From an uncultured Coriobacteriaceae bacterium (GTDB lineage Bacteria > Actinomycetota > Coriobacteriia > Coriobacteriales > Atopobiaceae): a stretch of DNA of 33,566 bases. Below the pieces are notes generated by a model. The model saw only the letters and a list, made by a program, of their open reading frames with translations, was not told the origin of the DNA and searched no databases. The position numbers and the translations under genes are program-made. The stretch spans positions 1 through 33,566 of the forward strand of contig UWSJ01000008.1 in the NCBI GenBank assembly GCA_900549525.1. Direction: 5' to 3'. Positions 23,819 to 30,927 of the stretch are shown piece after piece (the stretch's first letter is position 1; each line of letters opens with the position of its first letter).

Positions 23819-25388
23819 TCAGGGCTGGACTCTCCTCGCGTAGACCCTGAAGCCATCGTAAGACGAGTAGGACAGACCGCTCAACTCGGTATGCCTCTCG
23901 GCATCGGCGTCGCTGACGAGCAAGGCAGCGTCACCCTTGTCGGACAGGTAGGACTTGACTCCGCCGTCAGCAAGACGAAGGTCACCCTTCCATTCCCCGA
24001 CAACGTATGCACCCTGATTAATCCGGGTGGTTTCCTCGCCAGTCTTGGAGTTGTACTCCGCGTAATAGACGGCCGACCCCTTCTCAACGGTACCGTCCTC
24101 GCACGCCGTCGCAATAGCCTGCTGCTTTCTGGCCTCGGCAGTCTGCTTGGGTGTACGCACGATGTTGAGGTTCATTTCGAACCCCTGGATACCCGGCACC
24201 GCGGCATAGAGTAGCAGTAGGGACGCAAGGGCGACCTGCCACACGCCTTCCCGTTCCAATATTGACGCCGCAAGGCGTGAGCCGCCGAAGCCTCCCAGCA
24301 AAAGTAGGCAGGGCCAGATGGGCATGATGTACCACCAGGCCTTGGAAACTGACACGCCGAAGACAGCGAACGTAGCGAGCGAAACGACTATCGCCATTAC
24401 GACAATGTTCGACCCGTCCCCGCCCGACCTGACGTAAGCAAGCGCATGCCTCAGTGCCACGCACGGCCGCCGCTCGCCCGCCGCGATTCGGCTGGTGACG
24501 AAGTACCACAGGGCCCCTGCAGCAAGTAGCAGGGCGGCTCTGGCCCCTTTGTCTGAGCTAATGGTGTTCGTATAAAGCGAAACGGGCGCACCGTGCCCCT
24601 CAAGGTTCGACGTCCCTCTGCGCACCACGTCGTTCGTAAACATTTTCACCAAGAACGAATCCCCGTCGTAGCTGAACCTAGCAAGAGCCCAAGCCCCAGC
24701 AACAAGCAACGTACAGGCAAGGTAGCCCAGCGCGTCTCGAACACGATACCGATGCCACTGGCCGGCAACGAAGAGATAGACAAAGACGGAGACGGGGATG
24801 AGAGCCGCATGCCAACTCTTCGTTAGAAATGCCAGGCCCGTCAGAACGCCCGCCGGATACACAAGCCAACGGCGATTAGCCGAAAGGGCGAACAGGAACA
24901 CAGCTCCAGTGAATAAAAGCAGATACAACGCGTCAGGATCGCCGGTGCGGGCCCAATGGCCCTCGAGAGGTTTAGTAAGGGCAAGTGCGAGAACACAACA
25001 GGACAAACCCGCCCCACGTCCCCAGGTCTTCCTGGCCGTCAAGACGATGATGACGATCGTGAGTATGTAGCAGACCACCGACGGAACCCTCACGCCCCAA
25101 GGAGTGAAGCCGAAGACTGCGTAACCCACCATAATCAGCCACATGGATAGTGGAGGCTTGAGGTTCCAATAGTCGGCCTCGCCACCCCACGTATTCACTA
25201 ACAGGTTACCGTCACGCATCATCTCATAGGCGTTCGCCGCATGCCTGGCCTCGTCATAGTCATAGATAGGGGCATCGGCAAGGTTATGGAAACAGATGAT
25301 AGTCAGGACAAGCAGAACCAAAACGCAGGCAGCGTCGAGAAGCCAACCCCCCCCCTACATGCTCCCTGTGTGTTGCCTTGTGTTTCAC
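23819..25388 (-). CDS. Membrane glycosyltransferase (GT-C, ArnT/PMT-like), probably phase-variable and OFF here
   Basis: The continuous frame from 25321 encodes about 500 residues with roughly ten spans. It has the GT-C signature in the first outside loop, YDYDEARHAANAYEM, then GGEADYWNLKPPLSMWL, as in ArnT/GT83 and PMT/GT39 enzymes that move sugars from polyprenyl phosphates to glycans, lipids or proteins. That frame has only a TTG start inside the first membrane span and no ribosome site. A strong site AAGGAGGT (25393-25400) and GTG at 25388 lie upstream, and the sequence from that GTG runs into nine G residues and out of frame. With eight Gs the GTG joins the main frame, giving 522 residues with a complete basic N-terminus (VKHKATHREHVGGGW). 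GC content is visibly lower than in the flanking genes, suggesting acquisition. plsX ends 29 bases upstream, so transcription probably comes from plsX. Acceptor and sugar are unknown. Confidence 0.85.
25347..25355. repeat. Nine-base homopolymer (poly-G on the minus strand) at the glycosyltransferase start
   Basis: A run of nine C on the plus strand (G9 in the sense of the gene) lies 11 codons after the GTG at 25388. Runs this long are rare and slip during replication. G8 or G11 opens the glycosyltransferase frame; G9, as assembled, and G10 close it. The gene therefore has the layout of contingency loci such as those of Campylobacter and Neisseria. Confidence 0.85.
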
Positions 25389-25417
25389 AACTACCTCCTT
25401 ATGCAAACATGACGGAG

Positions 25418-26410
25418 CTACACCGTAGCGGCCACGGCCTCGGCAAGCTTGCCACAGAGATCCTGACGCACGCAGCGGGCCGCCGTGAGCGTGCCGTTCT
25501 TGATGGCCTCGGGGTTGGTGGCGCCATGCCCCACGAGCACGGGGGCCTTGAGCCCCAGCAGGGCCGCACCACCGTAGCGGTTACCGGAGAGCAGGTCGGC
25601 CACGCCCTTGAGCGCCGGCTTCACCATGAGCGCGCCCAGTGCGACCTTCTTGCTTGCCGCCGCCTCGGACTTGAGCGCGGCGACGATGAACTTCGCCGTG
25701 CCCTCCACCGTCTTGAGCGCGATGTTGCCCGTAAACCCGTCGGTCACGATGACGTCGAAGGGGCCCGTGAGGATGTCGCGGCCCTCGCAGTTGCCCTGGA
25801 AGTTGAGCGCCTCGTCGGCGGCAAGCGCCGCGTGGCGGGCAAGGGTCGCCTCCGAGCCCTTCGTCTCCTCGGTGCCGTTGTTGAGAAGCCCCACCGCTGG
25901 CTTCTCGACGCCCAGCACCACGTGCGCGTAGGCCGAACCCATGTGGGCAAACTGCACGATCATGTCGGGCGGGCAGTCGGCATTGGCACCAAGGTCGAGG
26001 AAGGTCGTCATGTGGCCGCCCACGCCCGGCATGGCCGTCGCGAGCGCCGCGCGGCTCACGCCCTTGACGCGACCCACGACGAGCGTGCCCGCCGCAAGGA
26101 TGGCGCCGGTGGAGCCCGCCGAGAAGAAGGCGTCGGCCTTGCCCTCGCGCACGGCACGGCACCCGCGTACGATGGAGGAGTCCTTCTTGTGGCGCACCGC
26201 CTGGGCGGGATGCTCGGCCATGCCGATGACCTCGGTGGTCACGAGCGCCTCGGCCCGGGAGTTCTTGGCGCAGAACGGCACCACGACGTCCTCGTTGCCG
26301 GCAACCAGCACCTCGAGGTCGGTGTCGGCCTCGAGCGCCGCCGCGATTCCATCGAGCACGACCTTGGGCTCCTCGTCGCCGCCCATGGCGTCAACGCACA
26401 CGCGAGTCAT
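25418..26410 (-). CDS. plsX: Phosphate acyltransferase PlsX
   Basis: The 330-residue enzyme converts acyl-ACP to acyl-phosphate, the first step of phospholipid synthesis with PlsY. It starts CVDAMGGDEEPKVVLDG, the PlsX signature, and contains FFSAGSTGAILA, LDLGANADCPPDMIVQFA, GLLNNGTEETKG and VTDGFTGNIALKTVEG, all typical of the family, and has the usual length. GAGGGAG precedes the ATG. It follows rpmF after a terminator-like hairpin, so it may be read partly by read-through. It is followed at 29 bases by the glycosyltransferase start. Confidence 0.97.
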   Translation of the reverse strand: MTRVCVDAMGGDEEPKVVLDGIAAALEADTDLEVLVAGNEDVVVPFCAKNSRAEALVTTEVIGMAEHPAQAVRHKKDSSIVRGCRAVREGKADAFFSAGSTGAILAAGTLVVGRVKGVSRAALATAMPGVGGHMTTFLDLGANADCPPDMIVQFAHMGSAYAHVVLGVEKPAVGLLNNGTEETKGSEATLARHAALAADEALNFQGNCEGRDILTGPFDVIVTDGFTGNIALKTVEGTAKFIVAALKSEAAASKKVALGALMVKPALKGVADLLSGNRYGGAALLGLKAPVLVGHGATNPEAIKNGTLTAARCVRQDLCGKLAEAVAATV

Positions 26411-26427
26411 ACGTTCTCCCTCTTACG

Positions 26428-26456
26428 AAAAAGGGCCGACCACGCGGGCCGGCCCT
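26428..26456 (-). terminator. Terminator between rpmF and plsX
   Basis: On the minus strand AGGGCCG and CGGCCCT arms (26450-26456 and 26432-26438) form a GC-rich stem followed by TTTTT, a standard intrinsic terminator. It lies after the rpmF stop and before plsX, so it should reduce transcription into plsX and the genes beyond. Its stem shares seven bases per arm with the terminator at 28584-28612. Confidence 0.8.
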
Positions 26457-26477
26457 CACAGCACTTGAAACCTCAGG

Positions 26478-26657
26478 CTACTCGACGACGATGACCTGAC
26501 GGCCCTTGTAGTAGCCGCAGCTCGGGCACACACGGTGCGGAAGCTTGACGGCACCACACTGCGGGCACGTGGAACGAGCCGGGAGCTCGAGCTTGCTGTT
26601 TGCGGAGCGGCGGGCGTGCGTGGCGCCGCGGCCCTTCTTTTGCTTGGGTACTGCCAT
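26478..26657 (-). CDS. rpmF: 50S ribosomal protein L32
   Basis: The 59-residue protein starts MAVPKQKKGRGATHARRS, the standard L32 opening. It has a four-cysteine zinc ribbon (C31-PQ-C34 and C44-PS-C47) and ends YYKGRQVIVVE. It is the zinc-binding form, with all four cysteines present. AGAGGTCAACC precedes the ATG. In most genomes rpmF directly follows DUF177; here about 2 kb of plus-strand sequence separates them, and L32 appears to have its own promoter and terminator. Confidence 0.97.
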   Translation of the reverse strand: MAVPKQKKGRGATHARRSANSKLELPARSTCPQCGAVKLPHRVCPSCGYYKGRQVIVVE

Positions 26658-26722
26658 GGTTGACCTCTCTTACGAATCTCACGTCCCACGTGCCGGGAAC
26701 GGTCTTTCACAGACAAACGGGG

Positions 26723-26731
26723 ATGATAGCA
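26723..26731 (-). promoter_or_regulatory. Possible rpmF promoter (extended -10)
   Basis: On the minus strand TGCTATCAT matches an extended -10 element (TGn then TATCAT), about 66 bases upstream of the rpmF ATG. No clear -35 box is seen, which is common for extended -10 promoters. A promoter is needed here because the DUF177 transcript ends at a terminator 2 kb upstream. Confidence 0.45.
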
Positions 26732-26739
26732 CGAAATCG

Positions 26740-27341
26740 CACGGCAACACCATACTGACACAGACATCCGAGAGAGATTTCGCACGTCAGCAGGTGGACG
26801 GCATGCGCCACGGCCAGATTCTAGCAAATCCGGGGCGCAAAACCCGCCTTGCGCAGAACATGCCGGTCACCCAAGCGAGAGAATGGCACACGTCCAGAAG
26901 CGAGTCGCCCAGGCCCGTCGTCAAAGGAGGCAGCGTGACCCCTACCTCCCGCGCGTGCTTCGGCGGAGGAGACGGTGACCTGGAAGTCGCGCCCCTCCGG
27001 CTCGAACCCCGTGCGAAGCGCCGAGTCGCCCCTCGAGCGGGTGCAGCGCAAGTACCTTGCCGAGTGCATGGGCGCCAAGACCGGCGCGGGCGTCCGCCGT
27101 CTGTATCGCCTGCAGCTCGGGCCAGGGCGGCCTCATGCCCGTCCGCCTGTCCCCGTGAGCCCGGGGCCGTGGCCTCACTCCCTGCGGCGTCGTCGACCTC
27201 GGGCCCCAGGGCCCGAAGCGCTCGGTCGCCGCGTTTCTCGACACGCTGCTCGGCTCGTGACGTAAGCTCGTTGCGGACCACGCGGGGCCGCCGCAGACGA
27301 AGCTCGGCGAGCGAGGCCTGGCACTCAGGCTTGGAGACGCC
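26740..27341. other. Decayed sequence between rpmF and the broken membrane-protein gene
   Basis: No intact gene is convincing here. Short protein-like pieces appear in different frames. On plus, GTG at 26975 follows GGAGGAG and runs through ESPLERVQRKYLAECMGAKT before losing character. Also on plus, a frame ending near 27260 reads CGVVDLGPQGPKRSVAAF. On minus, near 26985-27040, there is GFEPEGRDFQVTVSSAE, and near 26850-26930 LLDVCHSLAWVTGMF. The mixture suggests remnants of one or more genes with several frameshifts. I do not recognise their family. Confidence 0.4.
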
Positions 27342-28582
27342 ATGAAGCGAGTCTTTGTCACGACGACGGCAAGCGTAATCGTTGCCGTCCTTGCAGTCGT
27401 CGCCCTCATCCTCATTGCCTCGGCGCTCGGTGGCCTCTGGGTTCTCGGGCTTGTGGGCGGCGTCCTGGGACTCTGCGCCGCGCTGCTCCCGCAGCTCCAC
27501 GGCAAGCTCCGGCACGCCCTGCCAGCGGGCCTGCAGTCCTACGCGCGCGTGATCGCCCTACTCGTCGGCGCGGCGGGGCTGGCCTCTGCGCTCGCCCTGC
27601 TCTACGACGTCGTACTCTGCGCCTACGCCTTCGTCCTTCCCGTCGTCACCGCCTATACCGCACTGACCATCCTCATCGACGACACGTCCGGCATCGTGCT
27701 GAGGGCGTCGAGCCGCAGGCTCGCCCATACCGGCAGCGACATCTACGTCATCCAAGGGCTCGGCGAAAGGTCCCGCACCTTCGCCTCGAGCGTGTTCGCG
27801 CGGCTTGAGGCCGCCCAAGAAGACGCCCCCAAGCCCCTCGTCGTCTTCAGCGACATCGCGTCCGACGAGCTCCCGGACACCGACGCCCGGTGACAGGCCC
27901 TGCGCGAGAAGGGCGGCTCCGTCGCAACCGTGCTGTTCACCCCCCCGTCGCGATCGAGGACATACCCGACGACCTCGCCGTGCGGTCGCGCAGCAGGTGC
28001 CACGTGCACTACCTCGCCATCACCGGCGACACGAGCAGGAACGTCCACTCGGCCATCAAGGTCACCGACAGCCTCGTGCGCATGATGGAGCTCCAGGAGG
28101 TCGAGCAGTCTCCTGGACCCAAAGCCCGAGAGAAGCTCGGGAGGCTTGGGAAGAAGGTTCCGGGCCCGCTGCTCGAAGGGCCAACCCCAGGTCAGCAGGA
28201 TTCCGCTCAAGCGGCACTCACGGCGTTTCTCGCACAGGATCAGGGGCTTCGGCAGGGACTTCCTAACAGCTACCCCACCCTTTGTGAGCTCGGCGACATC
28301 GAGCACGTCCGTTGGAACAGCTTCTACCGCTCGCAGGGCTGGCGAGGCGTGCGCACCTTGAGCGAGCTCGAGCGCCTAAACACTGAGGTAGGAGACGTCC
28401 TCAACCTCGAGAGCGGGAAGGGGGCACGCAAGTCCGAGCTTCTGCGTCGGCACTATTACCTCGTCGATGACCTTATGACGCTGCTGGAACACGGGGCCGA
28501 CTTCGACACGAACCCCTTCGCCTACGACCGCATGCTGCTGGCCTACGCCATGCTCATCATGGCCTGCGCGGTCACGGAGTAG
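27342..28582 (+). pseudogene. Broken gene for a membrane protein with a possible RyR-like C-terminal domain
   Basis: Two consecutive frames appear to be one former gene. The first (27342-27893, 183 residues) starts after GGAGACGCC and has about four membrane spans, then a nucleotide-binding-like stretch (SDIYVIQGLGERS, KPLVVFSDIA), and ends at a TGA. Beyond that stop the same frame continues sensibly as QALREKGGSVATVLF up to a run of seven C (27940-27946). The next sensible frame (VAIEDIPDDLAVRSR, CHVHYLAITGD) is offset as if one C were lost. The C-terminal part (LCELGDIEHVRWNSFYRSQG, then RHYYLVDDLM, PFAYDRMLL) recalls RyR domains attached to bacterial membrane proteins, but this is weak. 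A structured segment at 28107-28260 also interrupts it. Two independent lesions make it a pseudogene rather than a switch. Confidence 0.6.
28107..28260. repeat. Possible small inserted element with imperfect inverted ends
   Basis: The ends AGTCTCCTGGACCCAAAGCC (28107-28126) and, on the other strand, AGTCCCTGCCGAAGCC (28245-28260) match imperfectly. Inside are hairpins, for example CCCGAG/CTCGGG (28125-28141) and CCGCT/AGCGG (28204-28215). The protein translation loses its character across this stretch. It could be a small non-autonomous element or a palindromic repeat in the broken gene; no target duplication is clear. Confidence 0.3.
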
Positions 28583-28583
28583 C

Positions 28584-28612
28584 AAAAGGGCCGACCCCTC
28601 GGGGTCGGCCCT
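28584..28612 (-). terminator. Strong intrinsic terminator after the DUF177 gene
   Basis: A perfect 12-base stem (28587-28598 with 28601-28612, AGGGCCGACCCC and its complement) with a two-base spacer is followed on the minus strand by TTTT. It ends the coaD/DivIVA-like/DUF177 transcript 30 bases after the DUF177 stop. It begins two bases after the plus-strand pseudogene ends and may act in both directions. Confidence 0.88.
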
Positions 28613-28641
28613 GTGAGGGACATCATGTGAAAGGACGAAGG

Positions 28642-29199
28642 CTACTCTCCGTCGTCGAGCTTGAGGCCCTTCAGCTTGGCGAAGGGGTTCTGCTCTTCCT
28701 CCTCCGCGGCGCGCTTGGCGGCACATCCGCAGTCGCCCTCGTTGAGGTTGGCCCCGCAGGTGGGGCACAGACCCCTGCAGCCCTCGCGGCAGAGCACCTG
28801 GAACGGCGTCTCCATGAGCAGGGCCGCATGGATGGGCTCCGCAAGGTCGATGGTGTTGTCCGCGGAGACGAGCGAGAAGTCCACCTCGTCCTCGTCATCG
28901 GCGAGCGTGGCCTCCTCGGGCGCGTTGAACAGGAAGTACTCGTCCACCTCGCTCGCCACGTCAAACTCGGCGGGCTCGAGACAGCGGTCGCAGGTACCCA
29001 CGACATGCGCGCGCACCATGCCCGAAGCGAGGATGCCCTCGCCTGCGTTGGTGAGCACGAGGTCGTAGTCGATGCCCTCGGGCAGGGAGAACTCGTGCTC
29101 GCCCAGCTCGTAGCCCGTCTCGTCCAGGTGACCCGAAAGCGGCAGAACCGCCCCGGCACCCTCGAGGCGGTCGTCAATGGAAACGATGATTGGCTTCAT
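28642..29199 (-). CDS. DUF177 (YceD-like) protein
   Basis: The 185-residue protein belongs to DUF177, usually encoded next to rpmF and linked to 23S rRNA or 50S assembly in plants and bacteria. A beta-rich N-terminal half (LPLSGHLDETGYELG) is followed by TCDRCLEPAEFDV, the DUF177 cysteine pair, and acidic stretches. The C-terminal part is a cysteine-rich knuckle (CREGCRGLCPTCGANL, CGC) that may bind zinc. The ATG is preceded by a weak site and lies three bases after the stop of the DivIVA-like gene, so the two are coupled. Its usual partner rpmF is displaced by about 2 kb. Confidence 0.92.
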   Translation of the reverse strand: MKPIIVSIDDRLEGAGAVLPLSGHLDETGYELGEHEFSLPEGIDYDLVLTNAGEGILASGMVRAHVVGTCDRCLEPAEFDVASEVDEYFLFNAPEEATLADDEDEVDFSLVSADNTIDLAEPIHAALLMETPFQVLCREGCRGLCPTCGANLNEGDCGCAAKRAAEEEEQNPFAKLKGLKLDDGE

Positions 29200-29202
29200 G
29201 GC

Positions 29203-29685
29203 TTACCTGCGGTTGTTGGAGCCGTCGTCGAGGGCCTGGCGGCTACGCTGGAGCTGGCTGATGACGCTCTTGAGGTTGTCCTCGATGCCCGTGAGCACGC
29301 CCTCGGCGTAGTCGTTGATGTGATAGCGCAGGTCACGCTCGTACTGCGAGGCCTGGTCGCGGATCTCGTCGGCCTGCTGGTTGGCAAGGCGCACGACCTC
29401 CTGGTCGCCGGCGAGGATCATGGCCTGCTGCTGGGCGTCGGCAACGATGGAGTCGGCCGTCTGGTGGGCACGGGCGAGAATCTCGTCCTCCTCCTTGACG
29501 ATGCGGCGGGCGCTCTGGAACTCCTCCGGGAACACGCGGCGGATCTCGTCGAGCAGCTCGTACACGTCGTTGGCGTCGACGATCCTCATGTCGCCCTGGC
29601 CGCCGCCCATGAGCGGCTTCTTGCCGTCAGAGACGATGCCCTCGAGCTCGTCGACCAGGTTCTCAATCTCCTCGCCCGGCTGCAT
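29203..29685 (-). CDS. DivIVA-like coiled-coil protein (SepIVA-like)
   Basis: The 160-residue protein has an N-terminal region with ENLVDELEGIVSDGKK, then VYELLDEIRRVFPEEF, followed by a long Ala/Gln/Glu-rich coiled coil (about residues 65-150: RRIVKEEDEILARAHQ, ANQQADEIRDQASQ). It has no membrane span. Its place between coaD and DUF177 is the same as that of SepIVA (Rv2927c) in mycobacteria, a DivIVA-domain protein involved in division and septum formation. The relationship is inferred from context and the coiled coil; it could equally be a stand-alone ATP synthase b-like stalk protein. ATG at 29685 has AAAGGAG nine bases upstream; a longer frame upstream does not. Confidence 0.8.
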   Translation of the reverse strand: MQPGEEIENLVDELEGIVSDGKKPLMGGGQGDMRIVDANDVYELLDEIRRVFPEEFQSARRIVKEEDEILARAHQTADSIVADAQQQAMILAGDQEVVRLANQQADEIRDQASQYERDLRYHINDYAEGVLTGIEDNLKSVISQLQRSRQALDDGSNNRR

Positions 29686-29751
29686 GCGCAGGCTCCTTTC
29701 ATGCCAGGGCGGAGCCTTATGGCCTCCGGCCCACAAACCCTCTCAACGCAC

Positions 29752-29779
29752 GCGCGCGGGACACTCAGAACCCGCGCGC
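29752..29779. terminator. GC-rich stem-loop downstream of coaD
   Basis: GCGCGCGGG (29752-29760) pairs perfectly with CCCGCGCGC (29771-29779) around ten bases. It lies between the coaD stop and the DivIVA-like gene. No T-run follows, so it may be a processing or attenuation hairpin rather than a full terminator. Confidence 0.4.
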
Positions 29780-29810
29780 CTATCCCAACAACTCTACCAT
29801 ACGCGCTGGC

Positions 29811-30350
29811 TTATGCGTTATGCGCTCCAAAGCGTCCCTTGAGCTTCTCCACGACGCAGGGCGGCACGAGCATAGAGACGTCGCTGCCGAGGCCCGCCAG
29901 CTCGCGCACGATCGATGAGGAGACGTAGCCGTAGGACGGGTTGCTCATCACGAAGATGCTCTCGACGTCGGGGGCGAGGCGGAAGTTGAGGTCGGCCTGC
30001 TGGAGCTCGTACTCGAAGTCGGTCATGGCCCGCAGGCCCTTCACGACCGCCCCGGCCCCCACCTCGTGGCAGAAGTCCACGAGCAGCCCCGTGAGCGGCA
30101 GGACGTCCACGCCCTCCGTGACGCCCTCGCCCGCCAGGGCCTCGCGGGCCAGGGCCACGCGCTCGTCGATGGAGAACGTGGGGCCGGTCCCGTTCTTGCC
30201 GAGGCTCGCGGCCACGGCAACCGTGACGCGGCCGGCGATGCGGCGGGCGCGGCGCACCACGTCGATGTGGCCGTAGGTGATGGGGTCGAAGGTGCCGGGC
30301 ACCACGACGTGCTCGACGCGGCCGGTACGGGAAGAGACGGTGTCAGTCAT
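29811..30350 (-). CDS. coaD: Phosphopantetheine adenylyltransferase
   Basis: The 179-residue enzyme makes dephospho-CoA from 4'-phosphopantetheine and ATP, the fourth step of CoA synthesis. The nucleotidyltransferase motif is VVPGTFDPITYGHIDVVRRA (T/HxGH as YGHI). VKGLRAMTDFEYELQQADLN is the second conserved block, and NPSYGYVSSSIVRELA resembles the ATP-binding SSSxVKE segment. An N-terminal extension MTDTVSSRTGRVEH precedes the fold. The ATG overlaps the end of rsmD by eight bases. The longer upstream frame is out-of-frame rsmD sequence. Confidence 0.96.
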   Translation of the reverse strand: MTDTVSSRTGRVEHVVVPGTFDPITYGHIDVVRRARRIAGRVTVAVAASLGKNGTGPTFSIDERVALAREALAGEGVTEGVDVLPLTGLLVDFCHEVGAGAVVKGLRAMTDFEYELQQADLNFRLAPDVESIFVMSNPSYGYVSSSIVRELAGLGSDVSMLVPPCVVEKLKGRFGAHNA

Positions 30351-30927
30351 GCTGGGAGTCCATTCGGAGTAGGTCGACGGCGGTGATGCCGTAGCGCTTC
30401 TGCTTGAGGGGGACGAACGAGACGGGATCGATGGTGGGCGCCGAGGAGCTCCGCTCGTAGAGCACGAGGGCCCCGGGGGCCAGGCACCCCGCATGCGCGA
30501 GCGCCTCGACGAGGGCAGTGACGCGGGCGACGTCCGTGGCGTAGGGAGGGTCGAGGAGGACGACGTCGAAGGGCGAGCCGCCCACGCGCCCCGACGCCGC
30601 GAGCCGCTCGACGTCACCCCTCGCGATGGCGTAGCTGCCCGGGCTGGCGCCAAGGGTAGCGGCGTTTCTGCGCACGCGCGCCTGGGCGGCGCGGTCGACG
30701 TCGACGAAGGTGCACCATGCGGCGCCCCGGCTGAGCAGCTCGAGCCCAAGCGCCCCGGAGCCCGCGTACGCGTCGAGCACGCGCGCCCCGTCGAGCGAAA
30801 GGTCGCGAGCGGAAAGCAGCATCGAGGAGACGGCCTCGCGCACGCGGTCGGTCGTCGGGCGCGTCACGTCGCGGCCCTCGGGCGCCTCGATGGGCCTGCC
30901 CTTCCACTGTCCCCCTACGATCCTCAT
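30343..30927 (-). CDS. rsmD: 16S rRNA (guanine966-N2)-methyltransferase RsmD
   Basis: The 194-residue SAM-dependent methyltransferase modifies G966 of 16S rRNA. The opening MRIVGGQWKGRPIEAP and TRPTTDRVREAVSSML are the RsmD start, VLDAYAGSGALGLELLSRGA is the SAM-binding loop, and LLDPPYA is the catalytic DPPY motif. Its ATG overlaps the recG stop in an ATGA, and its end overlaps coaD, so recG-rsmD-coaD are translationally coupled. Confidence 0.96.
   Translation of the reverse strand: MRIVGGQWKGRPIEAPEGRDVTRPTTDRVREAVSSMLLSARDLSLDGARVLDAYAGSGALGLELLSRGAAWCTFVDVDRAAQARVRRNAATLGASPGSYAIARGDVERLAASGRVGGSPFDVVLLDPPYATDVARVTALVEALAHAGCLAPGALVLYERSSSAPTIDPVSFVPLKQKRYGITAVDLLRMDSQHD

Noticed and set aside
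23819..25321. TTG at 25321 as the normal start of the glycosyltransferase
   Set aside because: It has no ribosome binding site, lies inside the first membrane span, and lacks the basic N-terminal segment supplied by the GTG at 25388 when one G is removed.
25347..25355. Nine-C run as pure sequencing error
   Set aside because: Cannot be excluded without reads, but even a true length of eight leaves a long G tract at a start codon, which still predicts slippage.
26545..27345. Plus-strand frame of 266 residues antisense to rpmF and beyond
   Set aside because: It runs over rpmF on the opposite strand, is Arg/Ser/Pro-rich without motifs, and has no ribosome site.
28107..28260. SRP RNA, tmRNA or RNase P RNA in the structured segment
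   Set aside because: The conserved cores of these RNAs (for example GGAAGGAAGCAGC of SRP RNA) are absent on both strands.
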